A stretch of DNA of 64,000 bases. Origin: an uncultured Sulfitobacter sp. Lineage in GTDB: Bacteria; Pseudomonadota; Alphaproteobacteria; Rhodobacterales; Rhodobacteraceae. The stretch covers positions 62,001 to 126,000 of the forward strand of contig CAKZPD010000033.1 of assembly GCA_937138475.1 (NCBI GenBank). The letters run 5' to 3'. Below, in pieces: positions 37,873-46,535 of this stretch. Under the pieces are notes generated by a model that was given only the letters and a program-made list of their open reading frames with translations, did not search any database and was not told the DNA's origin. A program made the position numbers and the translations under genes. Each line of letters begins with the position of its first letter. Position 1 is the stretch's first letter.

Positions 37873-39069
37873 ATGCGTGACGCAGTCATCGTTTCCACCG
37901 CCCGCACCCCGATCGGCAAGGCCTATCGCGGCGCGTTCAACGCCACCACCCCGCAGGCGCTTGCCGCTCATGCGATTTCCCATGCGGTGCAGCGGGCCGG
38001 GATTGATCCCCGCCAGGTGCAGGACGTGGTTCTGGGATCGGCGCTGCAACAGGGGCACAGCGGCGGCAATATCGCCCGGCAGGCGGCCATTCGTGCCGGT
38101 TTGCCGGTCACCGTTGGCGGCATGTCGCTGGACCGGCAATGCGCGTCCGGCATGATGGCGATTGGCGCCGCCTCTAAACAGGTGATGCTGGATGGCATGG
38201 ACGTCGTGGTGGGCGGCGGCGTCGAAAGCATTTCGATGGTGCAGACCCCGCAGATGCGCGTGGCGGCCGATGACTGGATCAAGGCGCATAAGCCGGCGAT
38301 CTATATGAGCATGCTGGAAACGGCGGAAACCGTGGCAGACCGCTATGGCATCACCCGGCGCGCGCAGGACGAATATGCGGTGCAATCCCAGGCCCGCACC
38401 CATGCCGCCCAAGAGGCCGGGCGGTTTGACGATGAAATCGTGCCGATGCAGACCGTGATGATGGTGCAGGACCGCGAAACCAAGGAAATCAGCAGCCATG
38501 ATGTGACCCTGTCCAAGGACGAAGGCAATCGCCCCGGCACCAGCTATGACAACGTGTCCGCGCTGTCCCCGGTGTTCAAGGATGGCCAGACCATCAAACA
38601 GGGCCAGCACATCACCGCCGGCAACGCCAGCCAGTTGTCAGACGGCGCATCGGCCAGCGTGGTGATGGAGGCCCGCATGGCCGAACGCCTTGGCCTTGCG
38701 CCGCTGGGGCGCTGTGTCGGGGTCATGGCCGCGGGCTGCGAACCTGATGAAATGGGCATTGGTCCGATCTATGCCGTGCCACGGCTGCTTGAGGCCCATG
38801 GCCTCAAGATGGAGGACATTGGCTTGTGGGAGCTGAACGAGGCATTCGCCTGTCAGGTGATCTATAGCCGCGACACCCTTGGCATCCCCGATGAGCTGCT
38901 GAACGTCAATGGCGGGGCGATTTCCATCGGGCACCCTTATGGCATGTCGGGCGCGCGGATGGTTGGCCATGCGCTGATCGAAGGCAAGCGGCGCGGCGCG
39001 CGCTATGTGGTGTGCACCATGTGCGTGGGCGGCGGCATGGGGGCGGCCGGCCTGTTTGAGGTAATGTAA
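37873..39069 (+). CDS. Acetyl-CoA C-acyltransferase (thiolase)
   Basis: Thiolase of 398 residues that would cleave 3-oxoacyl-CoA. The nucleophile Cys90 is in DRQCASGMM, the His of ELNEAFACQ and of [12 protein letters not shown] are in place, and the second Cys is in [18 protein letters not shown] at the C-terminus. Degradative (FadA-like) use is suggested by the ACAD and SDR genes before it. It overlaps the following gene by one base (TAATG). Confidence 0.93.
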   Translation: MRDAVIVSTARTPIGKAYRGAFNATTPQALAAHAISHAVQRAGIDPRQVQDVVLGSALQQGHSGGNIARQAAIRAGLPVTVGGMSLDRQCASGMMAIGAASKQVMLDGMDVVVGGGVESISMVQTPQMRVAADDWIKAHKPAIYMSMLETAETVADRYGITRRAQDEYAVQSQARTHAAQEAGRFDDEIVPMQTVMMVQDRETKEISSHDVTLSKDEGNRPGTSYDNVSALSPVFKDGQTIKQGQHITAGNASQLSDGASASVVMEARMAERLGLAPLGRCVGVMAAGCEPDEMGIGPIYAVPRLLEAHGLKMEDIGLWELNEAFACQVIYSRDTLGIPDELLNVNGGAISIGHPYGMSGARMVGHALIEGKRRGARYVVCTMCVGGGMGAAGLFEVM

Positions 39070-40061
39070 TGGCTTACATGGATGCCCATCTGCCGCCCGC
39101 CCTGCGCGGGCTGCGCCTGCCGCTGATTGGATCGCCGCTGTTTATCATTTCGGTGCCCAAGCTGGTGATCGCCCAGTGCAAGGCCGGGATTATCGGATCG
39201 TTCCCCGCGCTTAATGCCCGCGAGGCCGAGGGCGAGCCGCCCTTGCTGGAAAGCTGGCTGAAGGAAATCACCGAAAGCCTGGATCGCCACAATCAGGAAA
39301 ACCCGGATCGCCCGGCCGCGCCCTTTGCGGTTAATCAGATCGTGCATCGGTCGAATCGGCGGCTGGACCGGGATCTGGAAATCTGCGCCCGCTGGAAGGT
39401 GCCGGTCTGGATTACCTCGCTGGGGGCCAGAACCGAAGTCAATGACGCGGCCCACAGTTGCGGCGGCATCGTGCTGCATGATGTGATCAACAACACCTTT
39501 GCCCGCAAGGCCATCGACAAGGGGGCCGACGGGCTGATCGCAGTGGCCGCAGGGGCGGGCGGGCACGCCGGGCCGCAATCGCCCTTTGCCCTGATCAGCG
39601 AAATCCGCGAATGGTTCGATGGGCCGCTGATCCTGTCCGGGGCGATTGCCACCGGCGATGCGCTGCTGGCGGCGCGGGCGGCGGGGGCGGATCTGGGCTA
39701 TGCCGGGTCGCCGTTCATTGCCACCACCGAGGCAAATGCCGATCAGGCCTATAAACAAATGATCGTTGATGGCAGCGCCGAAGATATCGTCACCTCGTCG
39801 CTGTTTACCGGGGTGTCGGGCAATTATCTGCGCGCGTCCATCACCCGCGCCGGGCTGGATGCGGATAACCTGGCCACGGCAGACGCCAGTTCGATGAATT
39901 TCAGCGATGGATCGTCCAAGCCCAAGGCCTGGAAGGAAATCTGGGGCGCGGGGCAGGGCATCGGCGCCGTACATGCCATCGGCGACGTCGCGAGCCTTGT
40001 AACGCGGTTTGAGGCGGAATACCGCGCCGCCGGTCGCCGCCTGGCGCAAGAGTTCGCCTGA
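39069..40061 (+). CDS. Nitronate monooxygenase / 2-nitropropane-dioxygenase-like FMN protein
   Basis: FMN TIM-barrel protein of 330 residues. The N-terminal PLIGSPLFIISVPKLVIAQCKAGIIGSFPALNA is the family opening, AGAGGHAG provides the flavin-phosphate-side His region, and ILSGAIATGDALLAARAAGADLGYAGSPF is the FMN phosphate loop. The name is a family label. In steroid ring breakdown a member (IpdC) acts as an enoyl-CoA reductase or isomerase-type enzyme, and an acyl-CoA role is equally likely here given the operon. Confidence 0.86.
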   Translation: MAYMDAHLPPALRGLRLPLIGSPLFIISVPKLVIAQCKAGIIGSFPALNAREAEGEPPLLESWLKEITESLDRHNQENPDRPAAPFAVNQIVHRSNRRLDRDLEICARWKVPVWITSLGARTEVNDAAHSCGGIVLHDVINNTFARKAIDKGADGLIAVAAGAGGHAGPQSPFALISEIREWFDGPLILSGAIATGDALLAARAAGADLGYAGSPFIATTEANADQAYKQMIVDGSAEDIVTSSLFTGVSGNYLRASITRAGLDADNLATADASSMNFSDGSSKPKAWKEIWGAGQGIGAVHAIGDVASLVTRFEAEYRAAGRRLAQEFA

Positions 40062-40062
40062 T

Positions 40063-40731
40063 ATGGCGGCGCAGCTGTTCTTGGTGCGTCACGCGCAGGC
40101 CAGCTTTGGCGCGGCTGATTATGACCGTCTGTCGCCGCTTGGCCACCAGCAGGCGCAGGCGCTGGGCGCTGCGTTGAAACGGCTGGGGGTGGTGCCTGAC
40201 GCGATCTGTCTGGGCGGGCTGCGCCGCCACCGCGAAACCTGGGAAGGGATGAACAAGGCCCTGAACATCCATGCCGTGCCGCAGATCCTGCCCGGATTTG
40301 ACGAATTCGATTTCGCCGGTTTGCTTGACGCCCGTTTTCGCGGACAAGAGACGCCGAAGAATTTGCACAGCGACCGGCGCGCCCATTTCACCGCCCTGCG
40401 CGAAACCGTGCTGGAATGGCAGGGGGGAAAGGTCATTGATGCGCCTGAAACCTATGGGGATTTTGCCACGCGTGTGGCCGGGGCGCGCCAGCAGGCAATG
40501 GCCCAAGGGCATCAGACGGTTCTGGTTGTCAGCTCGGGCGGGCCAATCGGCCAAAGCGTTGCCCAGATCATGGGCGCCCCGGCCGATGCAATGATCCGCC
40601 TGCAACTTCAGGTCAAGAACTGTTCGGTGTCGCGCATCATCGTGACCCCGCGCGGTGAACATCTTTCCACATTCAATGAAACCCCGCATATTGATGGGCA
40701 GAACGCCGATCCTATGCTGACCTATAGCTAA
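40063..40731 (+). CDS. Histidine phosphatase family protein
   Basis: Phosphatase of 222 residues with the catalytic FLVRHAQASFG (RHA variant of RHG) near residue 8 and second His region in VSSGGPIGQSV, where the usual His-Gly is SerGly-Gly. The loss of the second His could lower phosphatase activity, so another role is possible. ATG 40063 begins two bases after the preceding stop; an earlier in-frame ATG at 40009 lies inside the upstream gene. Confidence 0.8.
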   Translation: MAAQLFLVRHAQASFGAADYDRLSPLGHQQAQALGAALKRLGVVPDAICLGGLRRHRETWEGMNKALNIHAVPQILPGFDEFDFAGLLDARFRGQETPKNLHSDRRAHFTALRETVLEWQGGKVIDAPETYGDFATRVAGARQQAMAQGHQTVLVVSSGGPIGQSVAQIMGAPADAMIRLQLQVKNCSVSRIIVTPRGEHLSTFNETPHIDGQNADPMLTYS

Positions 40732-40746
40732 GCAGGGGCGCCGCGC

Positions 40747-41784
40747 ATGAGTGACACGCAAACGCTTGATATCAAATCCATATCCTCATACCTGTCCGCG
40801 CATCTTCCCGGTTTCAAAGGCCCGCTGAGCGCGCAAAAATTCCAAGGGGGGCAATCCAATCCCACCTTTTTGCTTGAGACGCCGGGGCAAAACTTTGTCC
40901 TGCGCCGCAAACCGCCGGGGCAGTTGCTGAAATCGGCCCATGCGGTGGACCGGGAATTTCGGGTTCAACGTGCCCTTGCCGGCACCGATGTGCCGGTCGC
41001 CCGCATGCACCTGCTGTGCGAGGACGACAGCGTGATCGGGTCGATGTTCTATGTGATGGAACATATCGAGGGCCGCAATTTCACCGACCCGCGCCTGCCC
41101 GATCTTGACCGCGCCGATCGCGCCGCGGTGATGGATGACATGAACCGGGTGCTGGCCGCGCTGCACAGCGTTGATATCGACGCCGTAGGTCTGGCCGATT
41201 ATGGCCCGCCCGGCAATTATTTCGAACGTCAGCTGGCGCGCTGGACCAAACAATATCGCGCCTCTGAGACGGCGGAGATCCCGGCGATGAACACGCTGAT
41301 CGTGGATCTGGCGCGGCTGATGCCCGCCGATGACGGCCAGCGCACGCTGGTGCATGGCGATTACCGCATCGACAACATGATCTTTGACGCGCAAGGGACG
41401 CACTGCCGGGCCGTGCTGGATTGGGAATTGTCGACGATCGGGCATCCCTTTGCCGATCTGGCGTCGGTCATCATGCAGTGGCAAATGCCCACCGGCGCCC
41501 AGGGGCGCGGCCTTCAGGGGGTGGATCGCGCCGCGCTGGGCCTGCCCGAGGACGCGGCCTTTATCGACAGCTATTGCCGGCGCCGCGGCTTGCCGGGGAT
41601 TGACCACTTTGGCTTTTACCTTGGCTTTAGCTTTTTCCGCATGTCGGCGATCATCCAGGGTGTTTTGAAACGCGCCCTTGACGGCAATGCCTCAAACCCG
41701 GAAAGGGCGCTGCAGGTTGGCCAATATGTGCCAGTGTTCGCCGAACACGGCCTGCGCGCCCTGCACCAAGGAGAGAAAACATGA
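40747..41784 (+). CDS. ACAD10/ACAD11-kinase-like phosphotransferase (APH fold)
   Basis: Protein of 345 residues with the aminoglycoside-phosphotransferase fold. It has FQGGQSNPTFLL (nucleotide-binding glycine region), VLRRKPPGQLL with the ATP Lys, FYVMEHIEGRNF hinge, the catalytic loop LVHGDYRIDNMIF and the metal-binding AVLDWELSTIGHPFADLA. These segments match the N-terminal kinase domain of human ACAD11/ACAD10 and LvaA of Pseudomonas as I know them. Those kinases phosphorylate 4-hydroxyacyl-CoAs. The matching ACAD half is encoded separately at 53885-55186. It overlaps iclR by four bases (ATGA). Confidence 0.9.
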   Translation: MSDTQTLDIKSISSYLSAHLPGFKGPLSAQKFQGGQSNPTFLLETPGQNFVLRRKPPGQLLKSAHAVDREFRVQRALAGTDVPVARMHLLCEDDSVIGSMFYVMEHIEGRNFTDPRLPDLDRADRAAVMDDMNRVLAALHSVDIDAVGLADYGPPGNYFERQLARWTKQYRASETAEIPAMNTLIVDLARLMPADDGQRTLVHGDYRIDNMIFDAQGTHCRAVLDWELSTIGHPFADLASVIMQWQMPTGAQGRGLQGVDRAALGLPEDAAFIDSYCRRRGLPGIDHFGFYLGFSFFRMSAIIQGVLKRALDGNASNPERALQVGQYVPVFAEHGLRALHQGEKT

Positions 41785-42575
41785 TGGATGATCCCGGCGT
41801 CGACACAGAAGACGGCAAAGATCGCAATTTCGTCACCGCCTTGGCGCGCGGCCTTGAGGTGTTGCGCTGTTTCAAAATGGGCGAAACCGCGTTGACCAAT
41901 ACCGATTTCTCGGAACGCACCGGCCTGCCAAAGGCGACGATCACCCGGTTGACCCACACGCTGTGCGCCCTGGAATACCTGATCGCGGATTCGCGGGCCG
42001 GGACCTATCGGCTGGGGGCTGGGGTGTTGCAATTGGGTTTTGGTGTGCTGGGCGGCATGGACATCGCCGAGCGGGCCAAGCCGCAGATGCGGGCGCTGCG
42101 CAATGGGCCGAATTCTTACATCACCGTTGCCATGGGCGAACGCCACAAGGACGATGTGGTTTATATGGCGGTGCAACCCTCGCGCGAGGATGTGGCCCTG
42201 TCGATGCGGATCGGGTCGCGGTTGCCATTGTTTCATTCGGCGATTGGCCGGGCGATCCTGGTCGGTATGGATGATGACGAACGCGCCGAAGCCTTTGACG
42301 TGGCCCAGCGGATCGCACCCCAGAATGCGGCGGCGCACCGGGCGGCCTTTGACAAGGCCCAGCAGGAATACCAGACGCTGGGCTATTGCACCGGCTATGG
42401 GGAATGGCGCCCGGATGTAAACGGCATTGCAGTGCCGGTGCGGTCATTGGATGGGGCGCGGGTGTTCGGGTTGAACGTCGGCGGGCCATCGTTTCACGTC
42501 AAGAAACGCCAGCTTGAAACCGTCTATGCCAAGCTGTTGACACAGGCCGCGCAAAACCTGAGCAGCAGCACCTGA
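41781..42575 (+). CDS. IclR family transcriptional regulator
   Basis: Regulator of 264 residues. The N-terminal winged helix-turn-helix is in FVTALARGLEVLRCF...LTNTDFSERTGLPKATITRLTHTL, and the C-terminal IclR ligand domain includes RIGSRLPLFHSAIGRAIL and the VPVRSLDGARVFGLNVGG end. It is the last gene of the ACAD-thiolase-kinase run and faces the ABC importer genes. The perfect palindrome starting 14 bases after its stop is a likely binding site, implying control of the importer and possibly of the ACAD operon at 33750. Confidence 0.93.
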   Translation: MMDDPGVDTEDGKDRNFVTALARGLEVLRCFKMGETALTNTDFSERTGLPKATITRLTHTLCALEYLIADSRAGTYRLGAGVLQLGFGVLGGMDIAERAKPQMRALRNGPNSYITVAMGERHKDDVVYMAVQPSREDVALSMRIGSRLPLFHSAIGRAILVGMDDDERAEAFDVAQRIAPQNAAAHRAAFDKAQQEYQTLGYCTGYGEWRPDVNGIAVPVRSLDGARVFGLNVGGPSFHVKKRQLETVYAKLLTQAAQNLSSST

Positions 42576-42578
42576 CTT

Positions 42579-42605
42579 GCGGAAATTAATTCCGCACAGC
42601 GGAAT
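42579..42605. promoter_or_regulatory. Probable IclR operator (three half sites)
   Basis: Three alternating half sites: GCGGAA (42579-42584), TTCCGC (42590-42595) and GCGGAA (42599-42604). The last two form a perfect palindrome ATTCCGC-ACA-GCGGAAT, shared in form with 33703-33719. It lies about 375 bases before the ABC binding-protein gene. Confidence 0.75.
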
Positions 42606-42980
42606 AATTCGACGGCACCTGCAAAGGCCCTTGGGCGTGCAGGGCGGTCATTTTCTTGTGCGTCGCTGGGGCGGGGTGGGGTGTGTTTTGTTCGAACTTG
42701 TTGGTTGCAATATTGATATTAATTCATTTTAAATCAATTATTTAAAGATCAATCCTAATGTGATTGCGTCGCTGCTTTCGCGGCGCAATCGGGGTAAATT
42801 TCACGACAATTCTCGGAGTTTGGGGGCGCGTCACGCGGCCTTTTTGATGCGCAAAAATGTGACGCAAGGCGTGTTCAGAATGCTTGACTTTGTGCCAGAG
42901 TATGCAAGGCTTCCCGTATTGGCGCGGCACGGAAGATGCGAAAATTCAGCGCCACCACATTCCAGGGAGGAATTTTTCGG
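42606..42980 (+). other. Long leader region before the ABC importer, with an A/T-rich tract and a hairpin
   Basis: No gene can be supported in this 375-base stretch. It holds an A/T-rich tract at about 42710-42755, unusual for this GC-rich window, and a hairpin GATTGCG...CGCAATC at 42762-42790 with a stem of about 11 bp. A promoter and a long 5' leader for the importer would fit, but I cannot place -35/-10 boxes with confidence. The final bases CCAGGGAGGA form the ribosome binding site. Confidence 0.5.
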
Positions 42981-44225
42981 ATGTTCAAGAAATCAAAACT
43001 CGGGATTAGCACTGCGCTGGCCTTGGTGATCGGCGCGTCGGCGGCGATGGCAGATAATATTAAGATTGCCTTTATTGACCCGCTGTCCGGTCCGTTTGCG
43101 GGCACGGGGGCCAATGGCCTGAATCAGTTCGAATTCGCAGCCGAGACATTGGTCAACGCCAAGGGCGGCGTCTTGGGCGGCGACAAGTTCGAGATCGTGG
43201 CCTTTGACAACAAAATCAGCCCCAAGGAATCGCTGATCCAGCTTCAGGTCGCGATTGACCAAGGTATCCGGTTTATTGCCCAGGGCAATTCATCCGGGGT
43301 GGCGAACGCGCTGACCGATGCCATTGAAAAACATAACAAACGCAACCCCGATGACCGGGTATTGTTCCTGAATTATTCGGCGGTTGACCCGGCGTTGACC
43401 AACGAAAAGTGTAACTTTTGGCATTTCCGCTTTGACGCCAATGCCGATCTGAAAATGGACGCGCTGACCGATATCATGGCGCAGGACAAATCCATTGATA
43501 AGGTCTATATCATTGGTCAGGACTATAGCTTTGGTAAGGCTGTGGCCGCGGCGGCGGTGCGTGATCTGGGCAACAAGATGCCAAATGCGGAAATCGTCGG
43601 AAACGAATTGCACCCCATCGGCAAGGTCAAGGATTTCACGCCTTATGCCCGCAAGATCGTGGCCTCGGGCGCCAATGCGGTGATCACCGGGAACTGGGGT
43701 GCGGATATGCTGGGCCTTGGCAAAGCGGTGCTTGAGAACGGCTATACCGGTCCGATCTACACCTATTACGCGGCGGCCGACGGCATCACCGCCGCCTTTG
43801 GTGAAACCGGCAAGGGATCGCTGCGCCTGGTGTCCGAGGGGCAGCTGAACCCGCCGGTGTCGGATCGCGCTGCGGAATATGTCAAGGCGTTCAAGGCCAA
43901 GTATCCTGACGGCAACGTCTCGCAATCGCGGATCACCAACACAATCGAGATGCTGGCCAAGGCGATTGACGGTGCCGGCACCGCCACAGATGTGGTCGCC
44001 ATCGCCAAGCAACTGGAAGGCATGGAGCACGAAAACCTGTGGGGTGGCATGTTGAAAATGCGCGCCGAGGACCATCAGGTCATTCAGGATGTGCATGTTC
44101 TGGCCCATACCAACGAAGGTGTGACCTTTGATTACGACAACTCTGGCTATGGGTTGATTGCGGAAAATACCGTAAAAATGGCGGGCATGGACAGCCCGAC
44201 CAGCTGCAAGATGAAGCGCCCTTAA
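42981..44225 (+). CDS. Branched-chain amino acid-type ABC transporter substrate-binding protein
   Basis: Periplasmic binding protein of 414 residues of the LivJ/HAAT family. A signal peptide (MFKKSKLGISTALALVIG, cut after AMA) precedes IKIAFIDPLSGPFAGTGANGLNQFE, the standard opening. ATG 42981 follows the AGGGAGGA site; the frame from 42936 is rejected as it runs through that site. Members of this family bind amino acids, amides, short acids or aromatic acids. The acyl-CoA neighbours suggest an organic acid rather than leucine. A terminator-like hairpin follows it. Confidence 0.91.
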   Translation: MFKKSKLGISTALALVIGASAAMADNIKIAFIDPLSGPFAGTGANGLNQFEFAAETLVNAKGGVLGGDKFEIVAFDNKISPKESLIQLQVAIDQGIRFIAQGNSSGVANALTDAIEKHNKRNPDDRVLFLNYSAVDPALTNEKCNFWHFRFDANADLKMDALTDIMAQDKSIDKVYIIGQDYSFGKAVAAAAVRDLGNKMPNAEIVGNELHPIGKVKDFTPYARKIVASGANAVITGNWGADMLGLGKAVLENGYTGPIYTYYAAADGITAAFGETGKGSLRLVSEGQLNPPVSDRAAEYVKAFKAKYPDGNVSQSRITNTIEMLAKAIDGAGTATDVVAIAKQLEGMEHENLWGGMLKMRAEDHQVIQDVHVLAHTNEGVTFDYDNSGYGLIAENTVKMAGMDSPTSCKMKRP

Positions 44226-44236
44226 ACCGGCCTTTG

Positions 44237-44265
44237 CGCCTGCCCAACCCTTGGGCAGGCGTTTT
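44237..44265 (+). terminator. Terminator-like hairpin between the binding-protein and permease genes
   Basis: A perfect 11-bp stem, CGCCTGCCCAA / TTGGGCAGGCG, with a 3-base loop and a following TTTT, 12 bases after the binding-protein stop. As the permease genes follow on the same strand with no clear promoter, it probably acts as a partial terminator that makes binding protein more abundant than permease. Confidence 0.85.
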
Positions 44266-44301
44266 GCATATCTTTACTGAAATGACCTGACCGGAGGGGC
44301 T

Positions 44302-45258
44302 ATGGACCTCATACTCGTCAATTTGATCGACGGGCTGGTGACTGGACTATTGTTGTTCATGTTGTCGGCCGGCCTGACACTCATCTTTTCGATGATGGGG
44401 GTTCTCAATTTTGCCCACGCAAGTTTTTACATGCTTGGGGCCTATTTCGCCTATCAGATCAGCCTGTTCTTTGGGTTCTGGATGGGCCTGCTGATCGCGC
44501 CGGTGATCGTGGGGGTGATGGGCGCCGGGGTCGAACGATACGGCCTGCGCCGGGTCCATCAATACGGCCATGTGCCCGAGCTGATCTTTACCTTTGGGCT
44601 GGCCCTGTTGATCGAAGAGCTGGTGCAGTTCCTGTGGGGCAAGAACCAGATGCCCTATGCCGTGCCCGAGGTTTTGCATTTCACCGCCTTTTCCATCGCC
44701 GGAAATTCCATCCCGGCCTATAAGATCTTTATGATTTTCGTATCCCTGGCGATTTTCATGGCGCTGCTGTTCGTATTGACCCGCACGCGGGTGGGGATGA
44801 TCATTCAGGCGGCGCTGAGCTATCCGAAAACCGTCGAGGCGCTGGGCCATAATGTGCCGCTGGTGTTCATGGGGGTGTTTGGTGTGGGCACCGCGCTGGC
44901 CGGGGTGGCCGGGGTGATTGCCGGACCTGTCTTGGGCACCTTTCCGGGCATGGCGTTCCTGCTGGGGTCCATCGTCTTTGTCACCATCGTCATTGGCGGT
45001 CTGGGATCGCTTTGGGGGGCGCTGGTGGCGTCGCTTTTGATCGGGTGGCTGACCACGTTTGCCGCATCTTATAACGTGGCTTTTGCCGATATCCTGACCT
45101 GGATCGGCTTTACCATGCCGGCGGATCTGGATGACAGCATGTGGCGCGATCTTTGGACGCTAACCATGCCGCAGATCGGACCGATCCTGCCCTACCTGCT
45201 GATGGTGCTGATCCTTGTGTTCCGCCCACATGGCCTTTTGGGAAAGCGTGAAGCATGA
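44302..45258 (+). CDS. Branched-chain amino acid-type ABC permease (LivH-like)
   Basis: Inner-membrane permease of 318 residues, about eight spans, with the family segments VLNFAHASFYMLGAYFAYQ near the N-terminus and GGLGSLWGALVASLLIGW near residue 230 (coupling loop). It is followed by the LivM-type partner with a four-base ATGA overlap. GGAGGGG lies upstream of ATG 44302. Confidence 0.93.
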   Translation: MDLILVNLIDGLVTGLLLFMLSAGLTLIFSMMGVLNFAHASFYMLGAYFAYQISLFFGFWMGLLIAPVIVGVMGAGVERYGLRRVHQYGHVPELIFTFGLALLIEELVQFLWGKNQMPYAVPEVLHFTAFSIAGNSIPAYKIFMIFVSLAIFMALLFVLTRTRVGMIIQAALSYPKTVEALGHNVPLVFMGVFGVGTALAGVAGVIAGPVLGTFPGMAFLLGSIVFVTIVIGGLGSLWGALVASLLIGWLTTFAASYNVAFADILTWIGFTMPADLDDSMWRDLWTLTMPQIGPILPYLLMVLILVFRPHGLLGKREA

Positions 45259-46535
45259 CAGATCAGACACAAAATGCCCCGCGCTTTGGCGGGATGAACA
45301 CGGCGGCGGTGGCCCCTTGGGTGATTGCGGCGGCGTTTCTTTTGGTGATGCCGTTCATTTTCACGTCGAACAGCGCCATCACCATCATGAACCAGATGTC
45401 GATCACCATCATCTTTGCGCTGTCCTATAACATGCTGCTGGGGCAGGGCGGGATGCTGAGCTTTGGTCATGCGGTCTATATGGGGGTGGGCGGGTTTTTC
45501 TGCGTCCATATCATGAATATGGTCGAGGATGGCGGGCTGCCGTTGCCCCTGCCGCTGCTGCCGCTGTTTGGCGGGCTCTTTGGCCTGGGGCTGGCGACCA
45601 TCGTGGGGGCGTTTTCAACCCGCAAGGCGGGCACGGTTTTTGCCATGATCTCGCTTGGGGTCGGAGAGCTGATCGCCGCCTGTTCGGTGATTGTCGTCGC
45701 CTTTTTCGGAGGCGAAGAAGGCGTCAGCGGCGATCGCACCTATGGGTTGCCGGTCTTTGGGGTCGAGTTCCTGCAACAGATCGAGGTCTATTACCTGATT
45801 GCCTTTTGGCTGATGCTGTCGGCGCTGCTGATGTATCTGTTTTCCCGCACCCCGGTGGGGCGGATGGCCAATGCGGTGCGCGACAATCCCGAGCGGGCCG
45901 AATTCCTGGGATATTCGGCGCGCTGGGTGCGGTTCTATTCGTTCTGCGCGGCCGGGTTCTTTGCCGGGATCGCGGGCGGGCTGTTTGCCATCAACTATGA
46001 GATCCTGACCGAAGAGAACCTGAACCTGACGCAATCGGGGGCGATTTTGCTGATCACCTTTTTGGGGGGCATTGGATTTTTCTTTGGGCCGATCCTGGGG
46101 GCGATTGTCTTTACCCTGCTGCAAACGGTGCTAAGCCTTCAGACCGAATTGTGGCAGCTTTATCTTGGGGCGCTCTTTGTTGCGACGGTCATGTATTTTC
46201 CCGGCGGTCTGGCCGGGCTGCTGATGATGCACGCGCCGGCGCTGCGGTCGGGGCGGGCGGGCCGGTTGGTGCTGCCCTATATCAAGACGCTGGGGCCGGC
46301 GCTGATCGGTGTTCTGGCGCTTGCCGGGTTGATCGAGATGACCTTTCATTTGCGCCATGCCTCGCTTGGGGATCACCACATGACGCTGTTTTGGGTTGAT
46401 CTGGACAGCCACAGTCTGGTGCCGTGGCTGGTGTTTGCCGCGATCATGGCGGCGGGCTTTGCGGTGATGCGCCGTAACCTGCCGGAATTGCTGTCCGCCT
46501 GGCACAGCGCCAATGCAACAGGAGACAGGTCATGA
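45255..46535 (+). CDS. Branched-chain amino acid-type ABC permease (LivM-like)
   Basis: Second permease, 426 residues, with about ten spans. LSYNMLLGQGGMLSFGHAVYMGVGG is the LivM signature, and VRDNPERAEFLGYSARWVRF is the cytoplasmic coupling loop. It has a longer C-terminus than usual, including two extra spans after residue 340 (LVPWLVFAAIMAAGFAV), which may be specific to this transporter group. It overlaps both neighbours by four bases. Confidence 0.92.
   Translation: MTDQTQNAPRFGGMNTAAVAPWVIAAAFLLVMPFIFTSNSAITIMNQMSITIIFALSYNMLLGQGGMLSFGHAVYMGVGGFFCVHIMNMVEDGGLPLPLPLLPLFGGLFGLGLATIVGAFSTRKAGTVFAMISLGVGELIAACSVIVVAFFGGEEGVSGDRTYGLPVFGVEFLQQIEVYYLIAFWLMLSALLMYLFSRTPVGRMANAVRDNPERAEFLGYSARWVRFYSFCAAGFFAGIAGGLFAINYEILTEENLNLTQSGAILLITFLGGIGFFFGPILGAIVFTLLQTVLSLQTELWQLYLGALFVATVMYFPGGLAGLLMMHAPALRSGRAGRLVLPYIKTLGPALIGVLALAGLIEMTFHLRHASLGDHHMTLFWVDLDSHSLVPWLVFAAIMAAGFAVMRRNLPELLSAWHSANATGDRS

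Noticed and set aside
33703-42605. Steroid ring degradation as the function of the cluster
   Set aside because: The heteromeric ACAD and IpdC-like flavoprotein fit, but no KstD, KshA, HsaC or IpdAB genes are seen, whereas the kinase and ACAD11-like protein point elsewhere. Kept only as an alternative.
42760-43029. An 89-codon frame starting in the importer leader
   Set aside because: It overlaps the binding-protein start in another frame, lacks a ribosome site, and has no motif; the region is better seen as a leader.
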